From Nitrosomonas sp. (GTDB lineage: Bacteria; Pseudomonadota; Gammaproteobacteria; Burkholderiales; Nitrosomonadaceae), in NCBI GenBank assembly GCA_019635215.1, contig JAHBZZ010000005.1, positions 62,001-126,000 of the forward strand: DNA of 64,000 nt, read 5' to 3'. The position numbers were made by a program, and so were the translations under genes. This document shows positions 18,392 through 27,952 of the stretch, in pieces (position 1 is the stretch's first letter; each line of letters starts with the position of its first letter). The notes beneath the pieces were generated by a model. That model saw nothing but the letters and a program-made list of their open reading frames with translations, ran no database searches and was not told the origin of the DNA.

Positions 18392-18412
18392 GACTTACGA
18401 AAACTACTCGGA

Positions 18413-19810
18413 TCACTTGATCGGAGAATTATCTTTTTCCGGCTGCAACATCAATTGTATATCTGACAAGCGAATATCGCCCACGGATAACTGTCCGATC
18501 TGAATCGAACCATTCAGACCCAGCTTCTCCAGCCTTGAAAAATCAGGGAGCACCGCGTCTTCAAACTGTGCATCAGATACTTCAGGTACAGCATCCGGTT
18601 GCCCAACCGGCAATAATGCCGTCAGATCCAACTGGTTAATTTCAATCTTGAAGATACGCGTCTGTTGTGCAAAATCCTGCAACCGGGCTGTCGTTTTCAC
18701 GGCCTGCCCATCGATCTGTCCCTGCAAATCCATATGCAACCACTCAGATACGCCGTCAATATCCAGATATCCTTTGAAATAACCACTGATGGATTTACTC
18801 AAATAGTCTGGATGAAAAAAATCAAATGCCAGCTGTAGACCCGGCAAGGCACCCGTCATCCCATGCATATTGACTTCAATCGCGGTATCCAGTACGGCTT
18901 CCACACTGTATCCGCTATGTCGCAACCCCAGCTCCATATGCGCATGCTGACTGCTCAATATGCCCTCAACCCGATTCAAACCGGCAATCGATATACGGGT
19001 GGAAATATGTTCAGCCGTTCCGGCACCACCGTCCTCAGGCGCAGTCTGAGCAGAAAGAAAAACCGGGCCGCTGGCCAGCTTTCCCTGGCTGAATACGATA
19101 TCTTCAGCTTCAAATTGGGTTTTCAATTGCACAGTCGCCGAATCCGCACTACCTGTGCGCTGCCGGTCATTGAACGCTATATGCGTCTGCATTTTAACCT
19201 GCCGCAACGATTCTGCAGTAACATGCATCGCCGCAAGACGCAATGCTTTCAATTCAATCAGCTGCCGTGTCATATCATCCTGAAAACGCAACTGGCTATT
19301 TTCTATTTCCATTTGCGCAATATCAAACGCATCGAAAAACGAAGCATCACCTGCCTGCAACAAATCCGCAATATTCATCGTACCATCCTGATAGCGGACA
19401 AATCTGGTTTGCAGTCCTGAAATACGCACATCATTCACGACAAGCTGTTTATTGAAGAGCGGCCGAAGGGATACCGTTATCTTGATTTCTTCGACGGACA
19501 CAAACCAATCATCCCGTTGATATTCACTAAGTGACAGATCATTCAAGAGCAGGCTGGGCTGTGGAAAAAATGAAAAACGCAGACCACCGGCGATTCTGAG
19601 TGAACGCTGACTGTTCAATTTAACCCACTGTTCAACCGCCGGTATCAAGAGCGCAGGTTTGTAATTAACGATGAATAATGCAGCGCCACTTATCAATAAA
19701 ACCAGCGTCAGCAATAACCATCCCAATGTGATGAAACGTTTCACTACGGTTGCAATATTCCCCGGGCACAATCGGCATTGATCAGAAAACGACTTCCGAG
19801 AATTTTGCAT
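18413..19810 (-). CDS. Short AsmA-family envelope protein
   Basis: AsmA-like proteins are anchored in the inner membrane and reach into the periplasm; the larger family is linked to lipid transport and outer-membrane assembly. A single membrane segment (about 28-50) is followed by the AsmA N-terminal domain (LNDLSLSEYQRDDWFVSVEEIKI, PLFNKQLVVNDVRISG). At 465 residues it is shorter than the usual 600-700. The first in-frame start overlaps rof by 29 bases; a GTG at 19744 (VKRFITLGW) is an alternative that would begin just before the membrane segment. mutY follows it on the same strand. Confidence 0.85.
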   Translation of the reverse strand: MQNSRKSFSDQCRLCPGNIATVVKRFITLGWLLLTLVLLISGAALFIVNYKPALLIPAVEQWVKLNSQRSLRIAGGLRFSFFPQPSLLLNDLSLSEYQRDDWFVSVEEIKITVSLRPLFNKQLVVNDVRISGLQTRFVRYQDGTMNIADLLQAGDASFFDAFDIAQMEIENSQLRFQDDMTRQLIELKALRLAAMHVTAESLRQVKMQTHIAFNDRQRTGSADSATVQLKTQFEAEDIVFSQGKLASGPVFLSAQTAPEDGGAGTAEHISTRISIAGLNRVEGILSSQHAHMELGLRHSGYSVEAVLDTAIEVNMHGMTGALPGLQLAFDFFHPDYLSKSISGYFKGYLDIDGVSEWLHMDLQGQIDGQAVKTTARLQDFAQQTRIFKIEINQLDLTALLPVGQPDAVPEVSDAQFEDAVLPDFSRLEKLGLNGSIQIGQLSVGDIRLSDIQLMLQPEKDNSPIK

Positions 19811-20018
19811 TCGGCGTCAATACCTGCATTCTGGTCAATGACGTCAAGTCGATGTGCTGTTTCTCGCCACTATCAATGATCAGCAATTCCCGCTGATCTG
19901 CCGATAGGATATCAATTGCTTTCCCTTCAACCGTCTCACCGCTCTTCAGTATCAGCTTAAGCTGATAACCGTACATGCAGGCCACCTCAACAAAATCATG
20001 CAGTTCACATGAAATCAT
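19782..20018 (-). CDS. rof: Rho-binding antiterminator, Rof family
   Basis: The 78-residue protein matches the Rof/YaeO-type fold that binds Rho and lowers Rho-dependent termination. Conserved blocks are ISCELHDFVEVACMYGYQ, KSGETVEGKAIDI and IDLTSLTRMQVLTPN. I choose the ATG at 20018, which has GGAG six bases upstream; an ATG four codons earlier also has a possible AGG site. The 3' end overlaps the asmA-type reading frame. Confidence 0.85.
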   Translation of the reverse strand: MISCELHDFVEVACMYGYQLKLILKSGETVEGKAIDILSADQRELLIIDSGEKQHIDLTSLTRMQVLTPNAKFSEVVF

Positions 20019-20184
20019 CTCTCTCTCCATAACACCTGCCTCTCTTCGTTTGGCTTAAAAACCACAAGGCTATACGGATCAATTCCCGAAATCAAGCAAA
20101 CCCTGCGATAATTTGCTAGGCTAACACCTTCAGGCTTAGCTCGAAGATTACTTATTTTTATTCATGAATCAAATGGAGGTTGAT

Positions 20185-20829
20185 ATGCAGCGCAGAATCA
20201 TTATTGCCGTCACAGCTGGACTCATTTTCAGCGGATGCGCAAACATGTCGGAAACGCAACGTACTACCGGCCAGGGTGCCTTTGCCGGCGCAGCGGCAGG
20301 CGCATTGATCGGCGGACTTGCCGGTGATGGCAAAGGCGCCGCGATTGGCGCGGCAGCAGGAACCGCAGCAGGCGCTTTAGCGGGGTATGCCTGGTCACAG
20401 CATATGGAAGAACAGAAAAGACAGATGGAGGCGGCAACTGCGGGCACCGGCGTACAGGTTTCCCAAACTGCCGATAACCGCCTGAAACTGGAAATTCCGA
20501 GCGACATTACCTTTGATACGGGGCTTGCGCAAATCAAACCCGGCATGCGCCCAATACTGGACAGTTTTGCGGCAACCCTGCTGCAAAATCCCAATACGCT
20601 CGTCACCATTATTGGACATACCGACAGTTCCGGCAGTGACGCAATCAACAACCCATTATCCGTTAACCGCGCAGCCAGCACCCGTGATTACCTTGTCCAA
20701 CGCGGCGTACCCTATCAGCGTATTCAGATTGATGGCCGAGGCTCGCATGCACCAGTTGCATCCAACGATACACCGGCAGGCCGCGCGATGAATCGCCGTG
20801 TGGAAATTTATGTTGTTGAGCCGCAATAA
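20185..20829 (+). CDS. OmpA-family outer membrane lipoprotein (YiaD-like)
   Basis: The protein links the outer membrane to peptidoglycan. The start at 20185 has GGAGG five bases upstream and gives a lipoprotein signal with lipobox IFSGC (Cys18); a longer in-frame start 7 codons upstream lacks this spacing. After the lipidated Cys comes a glycine-zipper region (GAFAGAAAGALIGGLAG and GAAIGAAAGTAAGALAG) and then a C-terminal OmpA-like domain (about 105-210) with TIIGHTDSSG and NRAASTRDYLVQRGV. The overall layout matches YiaD. It is monocistronic and convergent with trpE. Confidence 0.92.
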   Translation: MQRRIIIAVTAGLIFSGCANMSETQRTTGQGAFAGAAAGALIGGLAGDGKGAAIGAAAGTAAGALAGYAWSQHMEEQKRQMEAATAGTGVQVSQTADNRLKLEIPSDITFDTGLAQIKPGMRPILDSFAATLLQNPNTLVTIIGHTDSSGSDAINNPLSVNRAASTRDYLVQRGVPYQRIQIDGRGSHAPVASNDTPAGRAMNRRVEIYVVEPQ

Positions 20830-20856
20830 CTGAAAGAAAACTATTGCTTAATTCAG

Positions 20857-20905
20857 CAGGCTATCGTAACGGCATTATCTCCTGCCCCAAAATTACGGTA
20901 GCCTG
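20857..20905. terminator. Convergent hairpin between the OmpA-type gene and trpE
   Basis: A 13-base inverted repeat (CAGGCTATCGTAA / TTACGGTAGCCTG, one G-T pair) surrounds a 23-base loop between two convergent genes. There is no strong T-run on either side. It may act as a two-way terminator or an mRNA 3' end stabiliser. Confidence 0.5.
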
Positions 20906-20962
20906 TTAAGCGCGGGATTGGTTAAATTGCTTTTACGAACAGTAATTTATTTCTTGTCTTGA

Positions 20963-22429
20963 TTAATCGAACAGATAATCCAGACCTTTCTCGGCCATTT
21001 CCGCCGCGCGTAATACCGCCTTGGCTTTATTCTGGGTTTCTATCCATTCATTTTCTGGAACTGAATCGGCAACAATACCCGCACCTGCCTGAACATAAAG
21101 CCTACCGTCCTTAATGATACCCGTGCGGATTGCAATCGCCAGGTCCATGTCGCCATTAAACCCAAGATAACCTACCGCCCCGGCATAAACTCCCCGCTTG
21201 GACACCTCGAGTTCATCAATAATCTCCATCGCCCGGACCTTGGGCGCTCCGCTGACCGTACCTGCGGGAAATGTAGCGCGCAAAACATCCATGGCATTCA
21301 TTCCGGTTTTTAATTTACCTTCCACATTGGAAACGATATGCATCACATGCGAATAGTTTTCTATTTTCATATGCTCGGTCACTTTAACACTGCCGGTCTG
21401 CGCCACACGGCCAATGTCGTTACGTCCGAGATCCATCAACATAACGTGCTCCGCCAACTCTTTGGGATCCGCCAGCAAATCCGCAGCGAATTCAGCATCC
21501 TGCTGCGGACTGTTGCCACGCGGACGCGTTCCGGCTATCGGCCTGACTGTGACGGTATCGTTTTTCAGACGCACCAGAATTTCGGGTGATGCGCCAACGA
21601 CATAAAAATCATCAAAGTGATAATAAAACATGTACGGTGAAGGATTGAGACTCCTGAGTGCACGGTACAATGCCAGCGTCGACGCATGATATGGCTTGCT
21701 GATGCGCTGTGACAGGACGACCTGCATAATATCGCCGTCATAGATATATTGTTTGGCCCGTCTGACGGCAGCGAGAAAATCGCTCTCCTGAAACTCGGAA
21801 ACAGCGGGTTTATGATTGACTGCCTGCTCGACGGGAATTTCAACCGGTTGACGTAATTTTGCCAGCAATCCCTGTAACCGCTTTCTGGCTGTCTGATAGG
21901 CGTTCTCAATACCCGGATCCACATAAACCACCAGATAAAGCTTTCCAGAAAGATTATCCACTACGGCTATTTCTTCCGAAAGCAGCAGCAGCACATCCGG
22001 TGTACTGAGCGTGTCCGGCCTGGCATGTCCAGCTAATTTATGTTCGATATAGCGCACGGTGTCATACGAAAAATAACCAGCCAACCCACCGCAAGGTAAT
22101 TCCTTGAATGGCGCGACGTTGAAATTTGACAGGTAATCGCTGATAAAGGCCAGCGTATCGTCCACGATCCTTTCTTCAACACGGTTTTTATCCACCATCC
22201 TGATATGATTGCCACGCGCTTCGATACGCGAAGTTGCGGGCAGCCCGACAAATGAATAACGGCCGAAATGCGAACCATCCTGCACCGATTCCAGCAGATA
22301 GGTGTACGGCAGGTTGGCCAGTTTCAGATAAATTGAGAGCGGCGTATCCAAATCGGCGAAAGTTTCCAGTACAACCGGGATCCGGTTATAGCCTTTCTCT
22401 ACAAGTTGATTAAATTCATTTTCGATCAT
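20963..22429 (-). CDS. trpE: Anthranilate synthase component I
   Basis: TrpE makes anthranilate from chorismate with ammonia supplied by TrpG. The 488-residue protein has the N-terminal regulatory domain, with LLESVQDGSHFGRYSFVG near the tryptophan site, and the chorismate-binding domain with RPIAGTRPRG, LADPKELAEHVMLMDLGRND and GTVSGAPKVRAMEIIDELE. It is the last gene of rpe-gph-trpE. The partner trpG, and trpD/trpC that often follow, are not present here, so they must lie elsewhere. Confidence 0.96.
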   Translation of the reverse strand: MIENEFNQLVEKGYNRIPVVLETFADLDTPLSIYLKLANLPYTYLLESVQDGSHFGRYSFVGLPATSRIEARGNHIRMVDKNRVEERIVDDTLAFISDYLSNFNVAPFKELPCGGLAGYFSYDTVRYIEHKLAGHARPDTLSTPDVLLLLSEEIAVVDNLSGKLYLVVYVDPGIENAYQTARKRLQGLLAKLRQPVEIPVEQAVNHKPAVSEFQESDFLAAVRRAKQYIYDGDIMQVVLSQRISKPYHASTLALYRALRSLNPSPYMFYYHFDDFYVVGASPEILVRLKNDTVTVRPIAGTRPRGNSPQQDAEFAADLLADPKELAEHVMLMDLGRNDIGRVAQTGSVKVTEHMKIENYSHVMHIVSNVEGKLKTGMNAMDVLRATFPAGTVSGAPKVRAMEIIDELEVSKRGVYAGAVGYLGFNGDMDLAIAIRTGIIKDGRLYVQAGAGIVADSVPENEWIETQNKAKAVLRAAEMAEKGLDYLFD

Positions 22430-22518
22430 CGGATCACTTCCAGTGATAACATTGGCGGAAACACGAATTCAGACTGTGTTATCAAACACACTACATCGAA
22501 TAGCTGCAACATACTGGA

Positions 22519-23247
22519 TTAAGACGCTTTGACAATCAATTGAGCAGCTTCCACGAGGGATGGCACAATCGCATCGCAATCGAGTTCATGGACATCACGG
22601 CCTTCGTTATAGCCATAAGGCACGCAAAAGATATGACAGCCTGCTGCACGCGCCGCTGTCGCATCATTCAACGAATCACCGAACAGAATCGCTTCATGCG
22701 GTTGTACATTAAAATGTTTGCAGATATGCGTTAGCGGCATGGGATCCGGCTTGCTTTTAGGCAAATTGTCACCAGACAAAATAATTTCAAAGTAATCATG
22801 GAACCCAGTTGATTTGAGCAACGGCAACGTAAAAATCTCCGATTTATTCGTAATGCAGGCCAAATGAAAACCAGCCTGTTTTAAACGTTCAACCCCCTCT
22901 TCAACGCCCGGAAAAGGTCTAGTGCGGACATGAGCATTCTCGGCGTAATTTTTCTTGTATACGTGCAACGCCTTTTCCAGCAAATCCGGTTCGGGTTCTC
23001 CATTCAAATCGCCCGTTAAAGCACGTTTGACAAGTTTCTGGATACCTTTCCCAATATAGGACTTAATTGTTTCGACTGACCGTTCCGGCTTACCCAGTTC
23101 GCGGAGCATCAGATTGGCGGCCAGTGCAAGATCTTCGGCAGTATCCAGCAAAGTACCATCCAGATCGATCATGACGACTTTGACCGCCAGAGGAAAAACC
23201 GGCTTTTCAACCGTACTGCTGGCATAAGAAAAAATGTGTTGATTCAT
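22519..23247 (-). CDS. gph: Phosphoglycolate phosphatase
   Basis: Gph removes 2-phosphoglycolate, which comes from DNA repair and, in Calvin-cycle organisms, from the oxygenase side reaction of RuBisCO. The HAD-type nucleophile motif is MIDLDGTLLDTAEDL. The second motif is ITNKSE, the lysine motif lies in LPKSKPDP and the acidic motif is FGDSLNDATAARAAG. The cap region contains YIGKGIQKLVKRAL. It sits between rpe and trpE, a common beta-proteobacterial order. The N-terminal 25 residues before the HAD motif are longer than usual, so a later start is possible. Confidence 0.93.
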   Translation of the reverse strand: MNQHIFSYASSTVEKPVFPLAVKVVMIDLDGTLLDTAEDLALAANLMLRELGKPERSVETIKSYIGKGIQKLVKRALTGDLNGEPEPDLLEKALHVYKKNYAENAHVRTRPFPGVEEGVERLKQAGFHLACITNKSEIFTLPLLKSTGFHDYFEIILSGDNLPKSKPDPMPLTHICKHFNVQPHEAILFGDSLNDATAARAAGCHIFCVPYGYNEGRDVHELDCDAIVPSLVEAAQLIVKAS

Positions 23248-23301
23248 ATCACCAAAAAACAGGACATAAAAACCTGTTTGTTATAAATATATTATTAAAA
23301 T

Positions 23302-23979
23302 TTATACTTTACTCAGCTCTGCACGTAGTGCTGAAACAATCGTATCGTAACGATGCGGATCACTGTCTTTGCCTGCACCATAGATTGCAGAACCCGCCAC
23401 AAAAGTATCAGCACCCGCACGTGCAATTTCTGCAATGTTATCCACTTTGACACCGCCATCAATTTCCAGCAGGATCGTTTTACCACTTTCGTCGATACGC
23501 TTACGAACAGCTTTAAGTTTATTCAACGCTTCCGGAATAAATGCCTGACCGCCGAATCCGGGATTGACCGACATAATCAGTATCAAATCCAGTTTGTCCA
23601 GCACATGATCAAGATAATGCAATGGTGTCGCAGGGTTAAAAACCAGACCAGCCTTACAACCCTGATCCTTGATGAGCCCGATGGTACGATCAATATGCCT
23701 GGAGGCCTCCGGGTGGAAAGAAATTATATTCGCACCCGCTTTGGCAAAATCGGGCACTATCCGGTCTACAGGCTCCACCATCAGATGTACATCGATCATC
23801 GCGTCAGTCAGCGGGCGTATCGCCTCGCAGACGAGCGGCCCTATCGTCAGGTTTGGAACATAATGATTGTCCATCACGTCAAAGTGAATAATATCGGCTC
23901 CCGCGTCGATGACATTGGTAATTTCTTCACCAAGTTTGGCGAAATTGGCCGATAAGATACTAGGTGCTATACGGTACAT
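23302..23979 (-). CDS. rpe: Ribulose-phosphate 3-epimerase
   Basis: Rpe interconverts ribulose-5-phosphate and xylulose-5-phosphate in the pentose phosphate and Calvin cycles. The start is set at [17 protein letters not shown] (225 aa), preceded by GAGG at a 6-base spacing; the frame runs 7 codons further. The metal-binding motif [17 protein letters not shown] and the end block [20 protein letters not shown] are clear. It leads the rpe-gph-trpE group and is divergent from apaG. Confidence 0.96.
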   Translation of the reverse strand: MYRIAPSILSANFAKLGEEITNVIDAGADIIHFDVMDNHYVPNLTIGPLVCEAIRPLTDAMIDVHLMVEPVDRIVPDFAKAGANIISFHPEASRHIDRTIGLIKDQGCKAGLVFNPATPLHYLDHVLDKLDLILIMSVNPGFGGQAFIPEALNKLKAVRKRIDESGKTILLEIDGGVKVDNIAEIARAGADTFVAGSAIYGAGKDSDPHRYDTIVSALRAELSKV

Positions 23980-24112
23980 ACAAAACCTCACAGAAATCAA
24001 ATGTGCTATTTTACCTGCAAATAGACTTGTACGTTAACGAGATGTGAGTCGTTTAAGGAATTGCCGCATTTTGCACTTGATACAATCCCAAAAATAGTGT
24101 GCAATAAGCTTT

Positions 24113-24493
24113 ATGTCAGATAAGAAATATACAATTGATGTCAGCGTGCGAACAGTGTACCTACCTGATCAATCGGATGAAGAAACCGATCAGCATGTAT
24201 TCGCTTATACCATTACCATAGCCAATAAAGGCACAGTCGCCTCGCAGCTGATCAGCCGCCACTGGATTATTACCAATGGCGACGGATCAGTGCATGAAGT
24301 ACGCGGACTGGGTGTTGTTGGCGAGCAACCCGTACTCAAACCAGGGGATACGTTCGAATACACCAGCGGCACCGTGATCTCCGCATCGGTCGGCTCCATG
24401 AAAGGCAGCTATCAAATGGCGGCTGAGGATGGCGTTCATTTTGACGTCCCGATTCCCGAGTTTATTTTGACTGTCCCCCGTGTTCTGCATTAA
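24113..24493 (+). CDS. apaG: ApaG protein (Co2+/Mg2+ efflux family)
   Basis: ApaG is a small beta-sandwich protein linked to divalent cation resistance in Salmonella; its exact mechanism is not known. The 126 residues match the family throughout: Y.IDVSVRTVYLPDQSDEETD, FAYTITIANKG, LISRHWIITNGDG, VVGEQPVLKPGDTFEYTSG and GSMKGSYQMA. It is divergent from rpe and convergent with motD. Confidence 0.95.
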   Translation: MSDKKYTIDVSVRTVYLPDQSDEETDQHVFAYTITIANKGTVASQLISRHWIITNGDGSVHEVRGLGVVGEQPVLKPGDTFEYTSGTVISASVGSMKGSYQMAAEDGVHFDVPIPEFILTVPRVLH

Positions 24494-24655
24494 CGCCGAA
24501 CATTCACTCCCGGAGCTGAAATAGATCATCTCCGCGTTTTCCAATCGGCTGCCGCATCGAACACCGGAATTTATTTACAGTAGAGGTCTTCCATTCAACC
24601 TGTACATCACCCACATTGCGCGGGCACACAAAAAGCCTGAATAATCACTCACTGA

Positions 24656-25462
24656 TCAATTCAGTGTAATAGGAATTTCTGTACCAGAATCGGGATCGTT
24701 TGCCAGAATCATGACGGAAACTCTGCGATTCCGCTTTCTACCTTCACTTGTTTCGTTAGTAGCCACCGGCCTGTTTTCGCCATAACCGATGGCGGTCAGT
24801 CTGGCTGCATTCACACCATATTCGACAAACAGCCGAATCACGCTGCTGGCCCGCGCTGTCGATAATTCCCAATTCGATGGAAAATAAGGTGTATGGATGG
24901 GTATATTATCAGTATGGCCTTCGACTTGAATTTCATGGTCATGTGCTTTGATGACTTTGGCCACTGCGCGCAGTACCTCCATGGAATTTTCCGCCAGAAG
25001 CGCTTCACCGGGAGAAAAAAGTACACTAGCGTTTATTTCCACTGTAATGCCAATGGCACTCTGTGTGACTGTCACGCTGCCATCATCAATCAACGGCCCA
25101 AGTGCGCGAAGGATATCTTTCGCCATTGACCGCATCGTTTCCTGCTTCTGTTCTCGTTGCGCCTGTTTAGTCTGTCCATTTTCTTTCTCCATTATTTTAA
25201 TCATCGAACCATCCGGTTCTGTTTTGATAATTGATACCTGAGCAGACGACTCACCGACACTCGTATGTGATGCGGTGCTTTTGAAAGCAGTCACCAGAGA
25301 ATTGCTGAGCACTTTATATTTTCCCTCGTTCAGGGAAGACGTAGCGTACATCACTACAAAGAATGCAAACAGCAGGGTAATGAAATCCGCATAGGAAACC
25401 AGCCAGCGTTCATGATTTTCATACACGTCCTCTTCCTTAAACGATTTCCTCCTGATCATCAT
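24656..25462 (-). CDS. motD: Flagellar stator protein MotD (MotB-like)
   Basis: MotD pairs with MotC to form a flagellar stator anchored to peptidoglycan. The 268-residue protein has one membrane helix with the ion-binding aspartate in LVSYADFITLLFAFF (Asp26), a linker of about 100 residues, and an OmpA-like C-terminus (QVEGHTDNIPIH, NWELSTARASSVIRLF, RKRNRRVSVMI). The YATSSLNEGKYKVLS segment after the helix is typical of MotD rather than MotB. It follows motC at the end of the flhB-motD block. A separate MotAB pair lies 30 kb away. Confidence 0.9.
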   Translation of the reverse strand: MMIRRKSFKEEDVYENHERWLVSYADFITLLFAFFVVMYATSSLNEGKYKVLSNSLVTAFKSTASHTSVGESSAQVSIIKTEPDGSMIKIMEKENGQTKQAQREQKQETMRSMAKDILRALGPLIDDGSVTVTQSAIGITVEINASVLFSPGEALLAENSMEVLRAVAKVIKAHDHEIQVEGHTDNIPIHTPYFPSNWELSTARASSVIRLFVEYGVNAARLTAIGYGENRPVATNETSEGRKRNRRVSVMILANDPDSGTEIPITLN

Positions 25463-25507
25463 CCGGAATCACTCATCTTGTCGTGTCAGAAATATGCACA
25501 TCAGATT

Positions 25508-26281
25508 TCAAACTTGATCGGCAAAATAACTCATCAGCCGATTCTCGATTTCTCTAGGGTTTTCACCATTGGCTATTGCGACCAGCCCATCAACCAGTGC
25601 CTCACGCATGACAAGCTGCGCATTGATGACACTTTTAAGCTTACTGGCGATGGGCAGAAATAGTAAATTGGCCAACCCGACACCATAAATAGTAGCGACA
25701 AATGCTATAGCGATACCGCTACCTAATAGACTTGGATCGGACAAATTTTCCATCACATGAATTAAACCGAGTACTGCACCGAGAATACCGATAGTCGGCG
25801 CATAACCGCCGGCCGCTTCCCATATCTTGGCTGACTGACGTTGAAAAGAAACTTCGGTTTCAACTTCGATTTCAAGTATTTCGCGTAACTTCTCCGGCTT
25901 ACTGCCATCCGCGATTAATTGCAGCCCTTTTTTCGTCAGTGGATCAATAACTTGATCGGCATGCGTTTCCAGTATCAGAAAACCTTCCTTCCTCGACAAA
26001 TAGGACCAGTTGACCAACTGCTTGATCAGTATTTGATACGGGCTCGCGGGTGGATAAAAAACCCATTTTGACATTTTCACACCGTTGATCAGAATCTTAA
26101 CGGGGCTTTGCAATAAAACGGCACCCACGGTACCGCCCACTACAATAACAAAAGCCGCAAATTGCATTAACGCGCCCACATGACCGCCCTCCAACATTTG
26201 CCCGCCCATAATAGCCACAAATGCCACGACAATGCCGAGGACACTACTGATGTCGATCTTTGTTTTTCCGATCATTATCAA
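25508..26281 (-). CDS. motC: Flagellar stator protein MotC (MotA-like)
   Basis: MotC is the four-helix inner-membrane stator subunit that drives rotor torque together with MotD. The 257 residues have the MotC opening KIDISSVLGIVVAFVAIMGGQ, the cytoplasmic loop ending in the charged stretch ETEVSFQRQSAKIWEAAGGYAPT, and the last two helices with GILGAVLGLIHVMENLSDPS. This form is closer to Pseudomonas MotC than to E. coli MotA. It lies between fliA and motD. Confidence 0.92.
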   Translation of the reverse strand: MIMIGKTKIDISSVLGIVVAFVAIMGGQMLEGGHVGALMQFAAFVIVVGGTVGAVLLQSPVKILINGVKMSKWVFYPPASPYQILIKQLVNWSYLSRKEGFLILETHADQVIDPLTKKGLQLIADGSKPEKLREILEIEVETEVSFQRQSAKIWEAAGGYAPTIGILGAVLGLIHVMENLSDPSLLGSGIAIAFVATIYGVGLANLLFLPIASKLKSVINAQLVMREALVDGLVAIANGENPREIENRLMSYFADQV

Positions 26282-26338
26282 TGCTTCAAGTATCGTCTAA
26301 AAAATAACATATCCCATAATCATTATCGCCGCGGTTTT

Positions 26339-27049
26339 TTAAGGATTTCTCAAACGGCTGCGCAAGCGTGCTATTGCTTGTGTATGCAACTGGCACACGC
26401 GGGATTCGCTTACACCCAGTACTTCACCGATTTCGCGCAGATTCATCTCCTGCTCATAGTGCATCCCCATAACCAGCTTTTCACGCGGCGGCAGATTCTC
26501 GATCGCGCTCACCAGCGATTTCCTGAGACCTTCATCAACCAGTGCATCCAGCGGGTTGCTGCCATCATCGATCATTAAACGATCCAGGAAAGGCTCATCA
26601 TCCTCTTGCTGAAAATCTTCATAATAAATCAGCTGTGCACCACGCGCACTTTGCAACGTAGCATGGTACTCATTCAACGAGATTTGTAACTCGTCCGCTA
26701 ATTCCTGCTCACTTGGCGCACAACCATTCTGCTGTTCCAGTTTTGCAACCGCCAGTTCAATCTGGCGCATTTTTCTCCGGATGCTGCGCGGCAACCAATC
26801 CGCATCACGCAATTCATCCAGAATCGAACCCCGGATACGTTGTGCCGCATAGCTTTCAAATTGTCTGCCATAAGAGCCTTCGTAGCGGTTAATCGCATCG
26901 AGCAAACCGATCATTCCCGCCTGAATCAGATCATCCACCTGAACACTAGCCGGAAGCTTGGCCATCATGTGATAGGCAATACGTTTGACCAGCGGTGCAA
27001 ACTCATCAAAAAAATCTTCTTTATCTTTAATTCCAGTCGCTGTATACAT
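26339..27049 (-). CDS. fliA: Flagellar sigma factor FliA (sigma-28)
   Basis: FliA directs RNA polymerase to late flagellar and chemotaxis promoters and is inhibited by FlgM. The 236-residue protein has region 2 (LVKRIAYHMMAKLPASVQVDDLIQAGMIGLLDA and YAAQRIRGSILDELRDADW), region 3 and region 4 with the helix-turn-helix at NLREIGEVLGVSESRVCQLH. Region 1.1 is absent, as in all sigma-28. It lies 9 bases after flhG. The matching anti-sigma factor FlgM is at about 15 kb. Confidence 0.96.
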   Translation of the reverse strand: MYTATGIKDKEDFFDEFAPLVKRIAYHMMAKLPASVQVDDLIQAGMIGLLDAINRYEGSYGRQFESYAAQRIRGSILDELRDADWLPRSIRRKMRQIELAVAKLEQQNGCAPSEQELADELQISLNEYHATLQSARGAQLIYYEDFQQEDDEPFLDRLMIDDGSNPLDALVDEGLRKSLVSAIENLPPREKLVMGMHYEQEMNLREIGEVLGVSESRVCQLHTQAIARLRSRLRNP

Positions 27050-27058
27050 ATTACGTTG

Positions 27059-27952
27059 CTAAATCGTGAAATTGGTCATGCTCAGATGACTTGTATAGAT
27101 CAATCGCTGCATAAAATCGTTAATCTCTCCCTTGAAGGGTTCCATGCAAGGCGAAAGCACCACATTATCAGCGAGTTGCCTGAAGCTACTGGCAATCGAG
27201 GATGATGAAAACAGGTTAATTACAGGCTGACACATGCGATTAGCCTGACTTATTTTTTTGTCCAATTGCGCGTATCCCGCCATTTCAAGTGAGACAGAAA
27301 GATATTGATGCACAACACGTAAGAAATTCTCGAAAACAGCGTAAGCCATATGCGCCGATTCCACTTTATTGATAAAGACCAAGAAATTCTGCTTTGCATA
27401 ATCCTGGCTCATCATTTTTATCAATGCATAAGCGCCGGTAAGGGAGACAGCCGAACCGGAAATAACAATCAACACTTGCTCTGAAGCAAGGCTTAACGGC
27501 AGAACATGTGTTCCATCCCCCATTGCCGTATCGATCAAAATAACATCGATCGATTCGGTATACTGACGAAAACTTTTGACAAGCCTGCTTTGCTCCATCG
27601 CACTTAATCCCGGCAGAGCATGAATGCCTCTTAATGCCGATAAAACAAAGATATTCTCAGCTCCATGCAAAACAACCTGATCCAGCCTCCTATCCTGATT
27701 AATGGCATGCAGCAAATCAAAACGCGTTTTTAATCCCAGCCGAGCACTAATATTGTCAGGATAGCCATTCTCATCGATCAACAAAACGCGTTTACCACGC
27801 TTCGCCCACACTGCCGCCAGATTGACCGCAATGGTTGTTTTGCCAATACCTTTCATACCACCGGCAATCGTGACAATACGGGATATCGGACCGGTCTCGC
27901 GAGACATCAACCCGCGCAAACCTTCAGCCTGATCAAACACAAACTTAGTCAT
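27059..27952 (-). CDS. flhG: Flagellar number regulator FlhG (FleN/MinD-like ATPase)
   Basis: FlhG is a MinD-like ATPase that works with FlhF to set flagellar number and position. The start at MTKFVFDQAEGLRGL overlaps the flhF stop by 8 bases; the reported frame extends 12 codons more but into flhF. The deviant Walker A site reads GGMKGIGKTT (31-40) instead of the usual KGGxGKT, so the signature lysine position is methionine and a lysine sits one residue later. The Walker B-like motif is VILIDTA. The chain is 297 residues with a FleN-type C-terminus. It precedes fliA. Confidence 0.9.
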   Translation of the reverse strand: MTKFVFDQAEGLRGLMSRETGPISRIVTIAGGMKGIGKTTIAVNLAAVWAKRGKRVLLIDENGYPDNISARLGLKTRFDLLHAINQDRRLDQVVLHGAENIFVLSALRGIHALPGLSAMEQSRLVKSFRQYTESIDVILIDTAMGDGTHVLPLSLASEQVLIVISGSAVSLTGAYALIKMMSQDYAKQNFLVFINKVESAHMAYAVFENFLRVVHQYLSVSLEMAGYAQLDKKISQANRMCQPVINLFSSSSIASSFRQLADNVVLSPCMEPFKGEINDFMQRLIYTSHLSMTNFTI

